NCBI GenBank assembly: GCA_913020075.1
Contig: CAJWAE010000014.1
Span: 1 to 34,290, forward strand
Length of the DNA stretch: 34,290 bases
Direction of reading: 5' to 3'
Origin: an uncultured Flavobacteriaceae bacterium
Lineage (GTDB): Bacteria; Bacteroidota; Bacteroidia; Flavobacteriales; Flavobacteriaceae
This document shows, one piece after another, positions 17,873-25,335 of this stretch (position 1 is the stretch's first letter; each line of letters starts with the position of its first letter). The notes below the pieces were generated by a model. It worked only from the letters and a program-made list of their open reading frames with translations, ran no database searches and was not told the DNA's origin. The translations under genes and the position numbers were made by a program.

Positions 17873-18255
17873 TGAATGCACAACAAAAAACACGATATAA
17901 CGATTTAGAACTTCAAAAATTTCGTGAATTAATAGAAGAAAAAATTCAAAAAGCTCAATCTGACTTTGAACTTTTGAAAAGCTCTTATATGAATAACGGT
18001 AATAATGGAACTGAGGATACCGCTCCAACTTTTAAGGCTTTTGAAGAGGGTTCTGAAACCATGTCTAAAGAAGCTAATACTCAATTAGCTATTAGACAAG
18101 AAAAATTCATAAGAGATCTTAAAAATGCATTGATTCGAATAGAAAACAAAACATTTGGTGTGTGTCGTGTGACTGGAAAGCTTATTAACAAAAAACGTTT
18201 ATATCTTGTCCCACATGCAACATTGAGTATTGAAGCAAAAAACTTACAAAAATAA
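17872..18255 (+). CDS. TraR/DksA-family protein with degenerate zinc finger
   Basis: 127 residues. The ATG shares its first base with the ileS stop codon (TGATG), a sign of translational coupling. The first two thirds are charged and helical, as in the DksA coiled coil. The C-terminal signature FGVCRVTGKLINKKRL and VPHATLSIEAK is that of TraR/DksA C4-type proteins, but only one of the four usual zinc cysteines remains (Cys98). This reduced site is, to my knowledge, common in Bacteroidota members. DksA relatives bind the RNA polymerase secondary channel and adjust transcription; whether this one does so is not shown. ileS and lspA are its usual neighbours in flavobacteria. Confidence 0.85.
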   Translation: MNAQQKTRYNDLELQKFRELIEEKIQKAQSDFELLKSSYMNNGNNGTEDTAPTFKAFEEGSETMSKEANTQLAIRQEKFIRDLKNALIRIENKTFGVCRVTGKLINKKRLYLVPHATLSIEAKNLQK

Positions 18256-18324
18256 GATATAAAAAAAACTGCTCTGCATAATAAAAAAACTTACTCTAAT
18301 CTTCGTTGTATCCTTGTTATTATT

Positions 18325-18951
18325 TTGGTCCTTATAATTGATCAGTGTAGTAAGATATATATCAAGTTGAATTATCCTCTTTCTGGCTTCGGAGATCTGC
18401 CTATTGTTGACTGGGGATTTTTCAAATTACTTTTTGTTGAAAACAAAGGAATGGCCATGGGAACAAAACTCAATGATATAATCCCTTTTATTAGTGAAGA
18501 TGGTGCCAAACTTTTTTTAACCTTATTCCGATTGGTTGCCATTGTTGGATTGGGTTATTGGCTTTTAGATAGCATAAAAAAAAATGCCCCCTTTTTATTG
18601 AATTTGGCACTAGCTTTGATTTTTGCAGGAGCACTAGGGAATATTATAGATTCTGTCTTTTATGGAGTCATCTTCTCTGACAGCTATGGACAAATTGCTT
18701 CTGTTTTTCCTAAAAGAGGTTACGCTCCATTATTTTATGGACATGTAGTCGATATGCTTCAGTTTCCTCTAGTTGAATGGACCTGGCCGTTATGGATTCC
18801 TGGTATTGGAGGAGATAACTTTTTGTTTTTTCAATATATTTTTAATGTTGCTGATACAGCCATTAGTTCAGGAGTGGGAATTTTAATTATTTTCAACAAA
18901 AAAGTATTTTCTGAAAAAGAATCTAAAATTGGTATATCTGCTTTGGACTAA
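18325..18951 (+). CDS. lspA: Lipoprotein signal peptidase (signal peptidase II); true start probably upstream
   Basis: 208 residues from a TTG codon, but this start removes most of the first membrane segment. The frame is open back to 18256 and encodes SNLRCILVIILVLIIDQCSK, the expected first helix. No ATG, GTG or TTG exists there; CTG at 18274 is the best alternative. LspA cleaves diacylglyceryl-prolipoproteins before the lipidated Cys. Catalytic aspartates are present: Asp109 in GALGNIIDSVFYG and Asp177 in FNVADTAISSG, numbered from the TTG. The long loop between them, with GHVVDMLQFPLVEW, is typical of Bacteroidota LspA. It likely processes the lipoproteins of this window. The 3' end overlaps the convergent cyclo-ligase gene by 29 bp. 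Confidence 0.9.
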   Translation: MVLIIDQCSKIYIKLNYPLSGFGDLPIVDWGFFKLLFVENKGMAMGTKLNDIIPFISEDGAKLFLTLFRLVAIVGLGYWLLDSIKKNAPFLLNLALALIFAGALGNIIDSVFYGVIFSDSYGQIASVFPKRGYAPLFYGHVVDMLQFPLVEWTWPLWIPGIGGDNFLFFQYIFNVADTAISSGVGILIIFNKKVFSEKESKIGISALD

Positions 18952-19483
18952 TAACATAATCTAAAATTATATCCTCTTTTCTAATCCCTTTAATTTTATT
19001 GATGGGATCAAAAAATGATAACCCAATTTTAATTACATCTGGCAAACAATTCGCTAAAAAATTATCGTAAAGTCCTTTTCCATAACCTACTCGATTACCA
19101 AACTGATCGAATGCTAGTAAGGGTATAAAAATAACTTCAAGCTGCTTAGGGTCAATTAACATATTTTCTGTCGGCTCAGGAATTCCCCATCTGTTTTCCT
19201 TTATTTTTGTTTCGTCAGTTAGTAAAAAATGGCTCAAGCTTGTTGAGCTTTTTAACTTAGGTAATACAATCTGCTTATTTCGCTCTTTTAAAAGTGTGAG
19301 CAACAAAGTAGTATCAATTTCAGCAAATTTTTTAATGGGTAAAAAAAGATGAAAGTAATATAAGGACCAAATAGGCAACTGAATACATTGACTGATAATA
19401 GCTAGACTAAGTGCTGCGTGGTCTGAAGCTGAAAGTTGTTTTCGCTTTTTAATAAAATACAGTCTTAATTCAGCTTTATTCAA
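18923..19483 (-). CDS. 5-formyltetrahydrofolate cyclo-ligase
   Basis: 186 residues, the normal length. It converts 5-formyl-THF to 5,10-methenyl-THF with ATP, returning a stored folate form to one-carbon metabolism. Evidence is the N-terminal MNKAELRLYFIKKRKQLS pattern (a basic ATP-binding segment), the central NRWGIPEP, the IFIPLLAFDQFGNRVGYGKG segment and the signature GYGKGLYDNFL. The gene is divergent from uvrC, and its 3' end runs 29 bp into lspA on the other strand, so the two transcripts would be complementary at their ends. Confidence 0.93.
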   Translation of the reverse strand: MNKAELRLYFIKKRKQLSASDHAALSLAIISQCIQLPIWSLYYFHLFLPIKKFAEIDTTLLLTLLKERNKQIVLPKLKSSTSLSHFLLTDETKIKENRWGIPEPTENMLIDPKQLEVIFIPLLAFDQFGNRVGYGKGLYDNFLANCLPDVIKIGLSFFDPINKIKGIRKEDIILDYVISPKQIYQF

Positions 19484-19550
19484 TATTAAGGATTTTGAAT
19501 TGGTTCATATTACTTTCCCCAGTCCCAAAGAAAATGAATATTTTCGTTTT

Positions 19551-21347
19551 GTGAAATCAAACCACATTGAAATTCAATTAAAAAGTCTTCCAGAAGTTCC
19601 GGGAGTATATCAATATTTTGATAAACAGGATAAGATCATATATATTGGAAAAGCCAAAAATGTTAAAAGAAGAGTAAGCTCTTATTTCAATAAGATTCAT
19701 GAGAATCAAAAAACTAACCTTTTAGTTAAAAATATTATACGAATTGAGCACATTGTGGTTGAATCAGAAATGGATGCACTACTATTAGAAAATAATCTGA
19801 TAAAAAAGTATCAACCTAGATATAATATCTTGCTGAAAGATGATAAAACCTATCCCTGGATTTGTATTAAAAAAGAACCTTTTCCTAGGGTCTTTTATAC
19901 TCGAAGAATAATAAAAGATGGTTCTGAGTATTTTGGTCCTTTTCCCAATAAAAAGACAATCCCTATTTTGATGGATCTAATTAAAAATCTATATCCACTT
20001 CGAACTTGCAGCTTTGATTTACATGATAAAAAAATAAAACAAAAAAAATATAAAGTTTGTTTAGAGTATCATATCGGAAACTGTCTAGCTCCCTGTGTAG
20101 AAAAAATGGACTCCTTAATATATGATGAAAATATAGAAGCTATTCGTTCCATTCTTAGAGGAAATTTTAGAGCTACAGTTGTTTTTTTTAAGAAGCAAAT
20201 GCTTCAATTTGCAAAGAATATGGCATTTGAAAAAGCCCAGATAATTAAAGAAAAAATTAAAATTCTTGAAAACTATCAGGCAAAATCAACTATTGTGAAT
20301 CCAAAGATTAATAATGTCGATGTATTTACTGTTATTTCAGACGAAAGCTATGGATACATTAACTTTTTACAAGTATCACATGGAGCAATTACTCGTTCTC
20401 ACACTTTAGAGATTAAAAAGAAAATGGAGGAAACGGATGAAGTATTATTATCCTATGGGATTATTGAAATTCGTCAATTATTTCAAAGTATTTCTCAAAC
20501 TCTTTTTCTTTCAAATAAAATTGATTTGGGTGATGAATTAAAAATAGTTATTCCTCAACAAGGAGACAAAAAAAAACTCATAGATCTTTCTTTAAGAAAT
20601 GCTAAATTTTTTAGAATTGATCGTTTTAAACAAATGCAAATAGTGGATCCCGAACGTCATGAAAAACGAATTATGATGCAAATGAAAAAAGATTTACGTC
20701 TTCCCAAAGAACCCATTCACATTGAATGCTTTGATAATTCAAATATTCAAGGTTCTAATCCTGTTGCAGCATGTGTTGTTTTTAAAAACGGAAAGCCCCA
20801 TAAAAAAGAATACAGACATTATAACATTAAAACGGTTACTGGTCCAGACGATTTTGCATCAATGGAGGAAGTCGTTTTTCGAAGATACACTCGTTTGCTA
20901 GACGAAGGCAAATCTCTTCCACAACTTATAGTTGTTGACGGAGGAAAAGGACAACTTTCTTCTGCCGTTAAAAGCTTAGATGTACTTGGATTACGGGGTA
21001 AAGTTTCAATCATAGGAATCGCTAAAAGACTTGAAGAAATTTACTTTCCAGAAGATCCTGTTCCACTTTACATTGATAAAAAATCAGAAAGTTTAAAAAT
21101 ATTACAACGTGCTCGAGACGAAGCTCATCGTTTTGGAATTGCCTTTCATCGTAATAAAAGAAGTAAAAGTAGTCTTAGCTCTGAACTTGATACGGTCAAG
21201 GGTATAGGGCCTGCAACAAGGGATCAATTATTAGCAAAATTTAAATCATTAAAAAGAATTAAGGCAGCTACTCAAAATGAATTAATAGAAGTCTTAGGAG
21301 GAATAAAAGGCTTAAAATTGTTTTTAGCACTCCACTCCAAAGGATAA
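19551..21347 (+). CDS. uvrC: UvrABC excinuclease subunit C
   Basis: 598 residues from GTG at 19551 (MKSNHIEIQLKSLPEVPGVY). A TTG at 19500 adds 17 residues; I prefer the GTG because UvrC proteins normally begin about a dozen residues before the LPxxPGVY motif and because it leaves 67 bp for divergent promoters. UvrC makes both incisions in nucleotide excision repair. Domains in order: GIY-YIG nuclease (PGVYQYF to YIGKAKNVKRRVSSYF), a Cys-containing segment (LEYHIGNCLAPC), UvrB-binding UVR motif (about residue 185-230), RNase H-like nuclease (IECFDNSNIQGSNPVAACVV, LIVVDGGKGQLSSA), and a C-terminal helix-hairpin-helix (VKGIGPATRDQLL). Confidence 0.95.
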   Translation: MKSNHIEIQLKSLPEVPGVYQYFDKQDKIIYIGKAKNVKRRVSSYFNKIHENQKTNLLVKNIIRIEHIVVESEMDALLLENNLIKKYQPRYNILLKDDKTYPWICIKKEPFPRVFYTRRIIKDGSEYFGPFPNKKTIPILMDLIKNLYPLRTCSFDLHDKKIKQKKYKVCLEYHIGNCLAPCVEKMDSLIYDENIEAIRSILRGNFRATVVFFKKQMLQFAKNMAFEKAQIIKEKIKILENYQAKSTIVNPKINNVDVFTVISDESYGYINFLQVSHGAITRSHTLEIKKKMEETDEVLLSYGIIEIRQLFQSISQTLFLSNKIDLGDELKIVIPQQGDKKKLIDLSLRNAKFFRIDRFKQMQIVDPERHEKRIMMQMKKDLRLPKEPIHIECFDNSNIQGSNPVAACVVFKNGKPHKKEYRHYNIKTVTGPDDFASMEEVVFRRYTRLLDEGKSLPQLIVVDGGKGQLSSAVKSLDVLGLRGKVSIIGIAKRLEEIYFPEDPVPLYIDKKSESLKILQRARDEAHRFGIAFHRNKRSKSSLSSELDTVKGIGPATRDQLLAKFKSLKRIKAATQNELIEVLGGIKGLKLFLALHSKG

Positions 21348-21376
21348 ATTTAACATTTTATAAACTCATTTATATC

Positions 21377-21405
21377 TTTCTACCCATCGGTATTTCTTAT
21401 CTTTG
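21377..21405 (+). promoter_or_regulatory. Candidate promoter for the DUF3108-M23-pgi cluster
   Basis: The -7 box TATCTTTG (21398-21405) matches TAnnTTTG exactly. TTTC at 21377-21380 could be a -33 element with a 17-bp spacer. The ATG of the DUF3108 gene starts only 4 bp after the box, so the transcript would have almost no leader. Confidence 0.45.
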
Positions 21406-21409
21406 ATAT

Positions 21410-22207
21410 ATGATTAGAGTTTTATTATTCAGTCTTTTTTTTGGAAATTTCTTAGTTTTTCCCCAAAAAAAAGAACTCCCTAATTTGACCCCAGAACATC
21501 CTTTTAAAAATGGGGAATGGTTTCAATTACGTATTCATTATGGTATTTTTAATGCAAGCTATGCTACACTATCTTTAGAGCGTGATACTCTTGCGGGAGT
21601 TCCTGTCTTTCACGCAAAAGCATATGGTGAAACAACTGGCTTAGCTAACTGGTTTTTTAAAGTAGAAGACTATTATGAAAGCTATTTTGATGCATCTATT
21701 AGCATTCCTTATAAATTTATACGTGATATCAATGAAGGGGGATATACTAAAAATACTGAGATTGAATTTAACCACAAAAATAGAATAGCTAGAGTTAATA
21801 ATAAAAAGAAAAAAGAAATTAAAAATTTTCCAATTGCTCCAAATGTTCAAGATCTCATCTCTTCTTTTTATTATTTAAGACATTTTTATCCCAAAGAGAC
21901 TCTAATGATAAATGAGAGTTTTGATATTAATATGTTTTTTGATAATGAAAACTATGTCTTCAAATTAAAATATTTAGGCAAAGAAATTTTAGAAACTAAA
22001 TTTGGAGCAGTGGAATGTTTAAAGTTTAGGCCTTATGTCCAATCAGGAAGAGTCTTTAAAGAACAAGAGAGTGTAACCCTTTGGATATCTAACGATGATA
22101 ATAAACTGCCTATTCGTTTACAAGCAGATATACTTGTAGGGTCTATAAAAGCAGATTTAGAAAAATTTAGAAATTTAAAATATCCCTTTAAGATTAAAGT
22201 AAATTAA
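21410..22207 (+). CDS. DUF3108-family exported protein
   Basis: 265 residues with an N-terminal signal peptide (MIRVLLFSLFFGNFLVFPQ), so it is exported, probably to the periplasm. The rest fits DUF3108: an early GEWFQLRIHYGIFNASYATL, then GLANWFFKVEDYYESYFD, and a late VTLWISNDDNKLPIRLQADI. This pattern is a lipid-binding-type beta-sheet fold in related families; a function has not been shown. The gene stands 70 bp before an M23 peptidase gene and then pgi, an order repeated in other flavobacteria as far as I recall, which hints at an envelope role. No in-frame Met near the start competes with the chosen ATG. Confidence 0.85.
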   Translation: MIRVLLFSLFFGNFLVFPQKKELPNLTPEHPFKNGEWFQLRIHYGIFNASYATLSLERDTLAGVPVFHAKAYGETTGLANWFFKVEDYYESYFDASISIPYKFIRDINEGGYTKNTEIEFNHKNRIARVNNKKKKEIKNFPIAPNVQDLISSFYYLRHFYPKETLMINESFDINMFFDNENYVFKLKYLGKEILETKFGAVECLKFRPYVQSGRVFKEQESVTLWISNDDNKLPIRLQADILVGSIKADLEKFRNLKYPFKIKVN

Positions 22208-22277
22208 TGTTGATTTCAAAAAATAAAAATAACTTTTTATTTACATTCCTTAAAGTAGGAATTAAGTTACGAAATTT

Positions 22278-23585
22278 ATGAAAATTATATATATGATTCG
22301 TGCACTTGCACTTCTACTATTTTTTGTAGTGACCTCTTGCGATAAAGGAATAGAAAAATCTCAAGAAGCAAAATCGGCTATTGTTAATACTATTCAAGAG
22401 CCTAAATTTCATTATGGAATAGATCTCAATTTTTATAAGGCTCAAAAAAATAAAATTAAAAGAGGAGACACCTTTGGTAAAATTCTTGAAAAAAATGGAA
22501 TTGATTATCCTCAAGTTTATAAAATTCTTCAAGCTATCAAAGGAAAAGTAAATATCAGAAAACTTACTTTAGGAAAGTCTTATAGCCTTTTTTATAGCAA
22601 AGACAGCTTAGTAACACCAGAATATTTTGTTTATCATCCTGGTGTGTCGGGATTCACTTTGATTCACTTACGAGACAGTCTATATGGAAATGTAATTATT
22701 AAACCCTCGCGTTTGGTTGAGTTAGAAGCTTCTGGAATTATTGAGAGTTCCCTTTACGAAACTATGCAGAAAATTGGTATTAATGAGTCTCTTACCTATT
22801 ACCTTTCAGACATATACGCATGGACAGTTGACTTTTTTCGTCTTCAAAAAGGAGATAGGTTTAAAATTATTTATACTGAAAAATTTGTTGATGATTCAAT
22901 TTCTATTGGAATAGATCGAATAAAAGCCTCATACTTTGAACATAAAGGAAAATCTCTCTATGCATTTGAATTTATTAGTGATCCTGAAAAAGGAATTGTA
23001 GATTATTTTGATAACCAGGCAAATAGTTTGCGTAGAGCTTTTTTACAAGGTCCTTTAAAATTCAATCGAGTTTCCTCAAGATATAATCTAAAAAGAAGAA
23101 TTGCATATTATGGTAATCGAATTCGTCCACATAAAGGAACTGATTTTGCTGCTGGGGTGGGGACACCTATTCTAGCTACTGCTAATGGCAGAGTAGTAAA
23201 GTCTAGATATTCCAAAGGGAACGGAAACTATGTGACTATAAAGCACAGCGGAACCTATTCTACACAATACCTTCACATGAAAAAAAGAAAAGTTAATGTT
23301 GGTGAATTTGTCAAACAAGGAGAAACTATTGGTTGGATTGGAATGACAGGAAATACTTCTGGTCCACATGTTTGCTATCGCTTTTGGAAAAACAATAGAC
23401 AAGTAGACCCCTTTAAACAAAAGCTCCCTGAAGCAAAACCTATTTCTTCAGATCTTAAAATTAAATTTGCAAACTACATAGTCCCATATAAAACAAAACT
23501 TGATTGTATTGCTTTTGAATCGGAATTAAAATCAGAAATTGCAGTAAACAATAATCAATCAACAAATGCAAAAGACCCTTCCTAA
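22278..23585 (+). CDS. M23-family peptidoglycan endopeptidase lipoprotein
   Basis: 435 residues. A lipoprotein signal ends at VTSC (Cys21). An N-terminal module with KIKRGDTFGKILEKNGI (about 59-75) resembles the LysM/OapA-type domain that precedes M23 peptidases. The lysostaphin-type domain covers about 270-380: zinc ligands His285 and Asp289 in HKGTDF, His333 in QYLHM, and the last motif GPHVCYRFW, where His364 is kept but the second His of the usual HxH is Cys366. It probably cuts peptide cross-links in peptidoglycan at the cell envelope. The changed ligand appears intact in frame and may be normal for flavobacterial members. A small inverted repeat (ATTCCT-N6-AGGAAT, 22245-22262) lies just upstream. 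It overlaps pgi by 20 bp. Confidence 0.9.
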   Translation: MKIIYMIRALALLLFFVVTSCDKGIEKSQEAKSAIVNTIQEPKFHYGIDLNFYKAQKNKIKRGDTFGKILEKNGIDYPQVYKILQAIKGKVNIRKLTLGKSYSLFYSKDSLVTPEYFVYHPGVSGFTLIHLRDSLYGNVIIKPSRLVELEASGIIESSLYETMQKIGINESLTYYLSDIYAWTVDFFRLQKGDRFKIIYTEKFVDDSISIGIDRIKASYFEHKGKSLYAFEFISDPEKGIVDYFDNQANSLRRAFLQGPLKFNRVSSRYNLKRRIAYYGNRIRPHKGTDFAAGVGTPILATANGRVVKSRYSKGNGNYVTIKHSGTYSTQYLHMKKRKVNVGEFVKQGETIGWIGMTGNTSGPHVCYRFWKNNRQVDPFKQKLPEAKPISSDLKIKFANYIVPYKTKLDCIAFESELKSEIAVNNNQSTNAKDPS

Positions 23586-25209
23586 TAAAAATCCAACAGA
23601 ATATAACACTTGGGAAGCACTCCAAAAGCACCAAAAAAAAATTTCTCAAATATCCATTAAAGAGCACTTTATAAATGAGCCTAATCGTTTAGAATATTCT
23701 GTTTTGAAATGGGAAGATTTTTATGTGGATTTTTCCAAAAACAGATTAGACAAAAAAGGTTTTGAACTTCTTTTAGAATTTGCCAAAGAAGGAAAACTAA
23801 AAGACGCTATAGATCAACAATTTATCGGAGAAAAAATAAACGTAACAGAAAATAGATCGGTACTCCACACGGCATTAAGAAGCTTAAAAAAAGAGCCGAT
23901 TATATCAGATGGTAAAGACGTTCTTCCTTCTTTGAAATTGGCAAAAGAAAAAATGTATAGTTTCTGTGAAAAGGTAATATCAGGAAAATGGAAAGGATAT
24001 TCTGGAAAACGGATTTCTCATGTTGTAAACATTGGAATAGGCGGCTCTGATCTAGGTCCATCAATGATTGTCGAAGCCTTGGCCCATTACGAAAATAATT
24101 TAGATGTCCGCTTTGTATCAAATGTTGACGGTGATCATCATCAAGAAATTTTAAAAGGGTTAAATCCCGAAACTACAATTTTTGTAATTGTTTCCAAAAC
24201 ATTTACCACTCAAGAAACTCTAAGTAATGCTAACAGTATTAGATCTTGGTTTTTAAAACAAGCACCTAAAAACTCTATTGGTAAACACTTTGTCGCTGTC
24301 TCAACCAATATAGAAAAAACAACAGCCTTCGGCATTGATCCCGAAAACATTTTTCCAATGGATGATTGGGTTGGAGGTCGTTTTTCTCTCTGGAGTACAG
24401 TTGGTTTAAGTATTTGTTTAGCTGTAGGACCTAAAAAATTCCAAGAATTATTGAACGGTGCTGGAAAAATGGATGCCCATTTTCAAAACACTTCTTTGGA
24501 AAAAAATATCCCTGTAGTATTAGCACTTCTCAGTGTTTGGTATAACAATTTTTGGGATGCAGAAAGTGAGGCTTTAATTCCCTATAGCCAATATTTAAAA
24601 AGCCTTCCTGCCTACCTTCAACAAGGTATCATGGAGAGTAATGGAAAAAGTATAGGCCGTGATGGAAATAAGGTTGATTACCAAACAGGAACTATAATTT
24701 GGGGAGCATCAGGAACAAACGCCCAACATGCCTTTTTTCAACTCATCCACCAAGGAACAAAACTTATTCCTGCAGATTTTATTGGATTTAAAAAAGATCT
24801 CAAGGGAAATAAAGATCACCAAAATAAATTAATGGCTAATTTTATTGCTCAAACAGAAGCCTTAATGAATGGAAAAACAAAGGAACAAGTTATGGATGAG
24901 CTTGAGGAGAGCTCAATGGATATAAATCAAATTAAGAAAATTGCTCCATTTAAGGTATTTGAAGGAAACAAGCCTACAAATACTATCTTAATAGAAGCTC
25001 TAACTCCTTCCTCAATAGGGGCTTTGATAGCTCTTTATGAGCACAAAATATATGTTCAGGGAATCTTATGGAATATCTACAGCTATGACCAATGGGGCGT
25101 TGAACTTGGAAAGCAACTAGCAAATGTCATTTTAGACGAAATTCAGGGAAATGATATACATCCCCATGACCCTTCAACTAAAGCTCTTTTAAATGAATTA
25201 AAAGACTGA
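23566..25209 (+). CDS. pgi: Glucose-6-phosphate isomerase
   Basis: 547 residues, normal for the long bacterial form. It interconverts glucose 6-phosphate and fructose 6-phosphate in glycolysis and gluconeogenesis. Family signatures are seen: NIGIGGSDLGPSMIVEAL and VSKTFTTQETLSNA in the sugar-phosphate-binding SIS domains, the catalytic-Glu region QGIMESNGKS, and GASGTNAQHAFFQLIHQGT. The ATG overlaps the M23 peptidase gene by 20 bp, so the two are probably coupled. A hairpin followed by a T-run begins at its stop codon. Confidence 0.97.
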   Translation: MQKTLPNKNPTEYNTWEALQKHQKKISQISIKEHFINEPNRLEYSVLKWEDFYVDFSKNRLDKKGFELLLEFAKEGKLKDAIDQQFIGEKINVTENRSVLHTALRSLKKEPIISDGKDVLPSLKLAKEKMYSFCEKVISGKWKGYSGKRISHVVNIGIGGSDLGPSMIVEALAHYENNLDVRFVSNVDGDHHQEILKGLNPETTIFVIVSKTFTTQETLSNANSIRSWFLKQAPKNSIGKHFVAVSTNIEKTTAFGIDPENIFPMDDWVGGRFSLWSTVGLSICLAVGPKKFQELLNGAGKMDAHFQNTSLEKNIPVVLALLSVWYNNFWDAESEALIPYSQYLKSLPAYLQQGIMESNGKSIGRDGNKVDYQTGTIIWGASGTNAQHAFFQLIHQGTKLIPADFIGFKKDLKGNKDHQNKLMANFIAQTEALMNGKTKEQVMDELEESSMDINQIKKIAPFKVFEGNKPTNTILIEALTPSSIGALIALYEHKIYVQGILWNIYSYDQWGVELGKQLANVILDEIQGNDIHPHDPSTKALLNELKD

Positions 25210-25233
25210 AACAGAGATATTTGGTCTTTTTTT
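25200..25233 (+). terminator. Candidate intrinsic terminator after pgi
   Basis: The arms AAAAGAC (25200-25206) and GTCTTTT (25224-25230) pair, and the stem can be extended inward by two G-U and two A-U pairs to leave a 9-base loop. A T-run follows to 25233. The stem is AT-rich and overlaps the pgi stop codon, so strength is uncertain. Confidence 0.45.
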
Positions 25234-25269
25234 AACTTATTAACATTTCCTTGATAAACTCTGGATACT

Positions 25270-25292
25270 ATTAACAATTTGTTAATGTTAAT
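25270..25292. repeat. Nested TTAACA palindromes upstream of a TonB-dependent receptor
   Basis: TTAACAA-T-TTGTTAA (25271-25285) is a perfect inverted repeat. ATTAACA (25270-25276) also pairs with TGTTAAT (25286-25292). A further ATTAACA copy stands at 25239-25245. The cluster lies 15 bp upstream of the -7 box at 25307, a fitting place for an operator. Confidence 0.5.
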
Positions 25293-25306
25293 AAGCTAAT
25301 TCATTT

Positions 25307-25314
25307 TACTTTTG
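25307..25314 (+). promoter_or_regulatory. Candidate -7 box for the second TonB-dependent receptor
   Basis: TACTTTTG is a perfect match to TAnnTTTG, 21 bp before the ATG at 25336. The nearest TTTG (25278-25281), inside the palindrome, is 25 bp upstream of the box, slightly wide for a -33 element. Confidence 0.5.
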
Positions 25315-25335
25315 ATAAAACTTAAATCACATAAA

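Noticed and set aside
23172-23420. Minus-strand frame within the M23 peptidase domain
   Set aside because: Opposite to a conserved catalytic domain; no family resemblance.
25312-25335. TTG start giving 8 extra residues to the second TonB receptor
   Set aside because: It falls inside the -7 box and puts charged residues before a complete signal peptide that starts at 25336.
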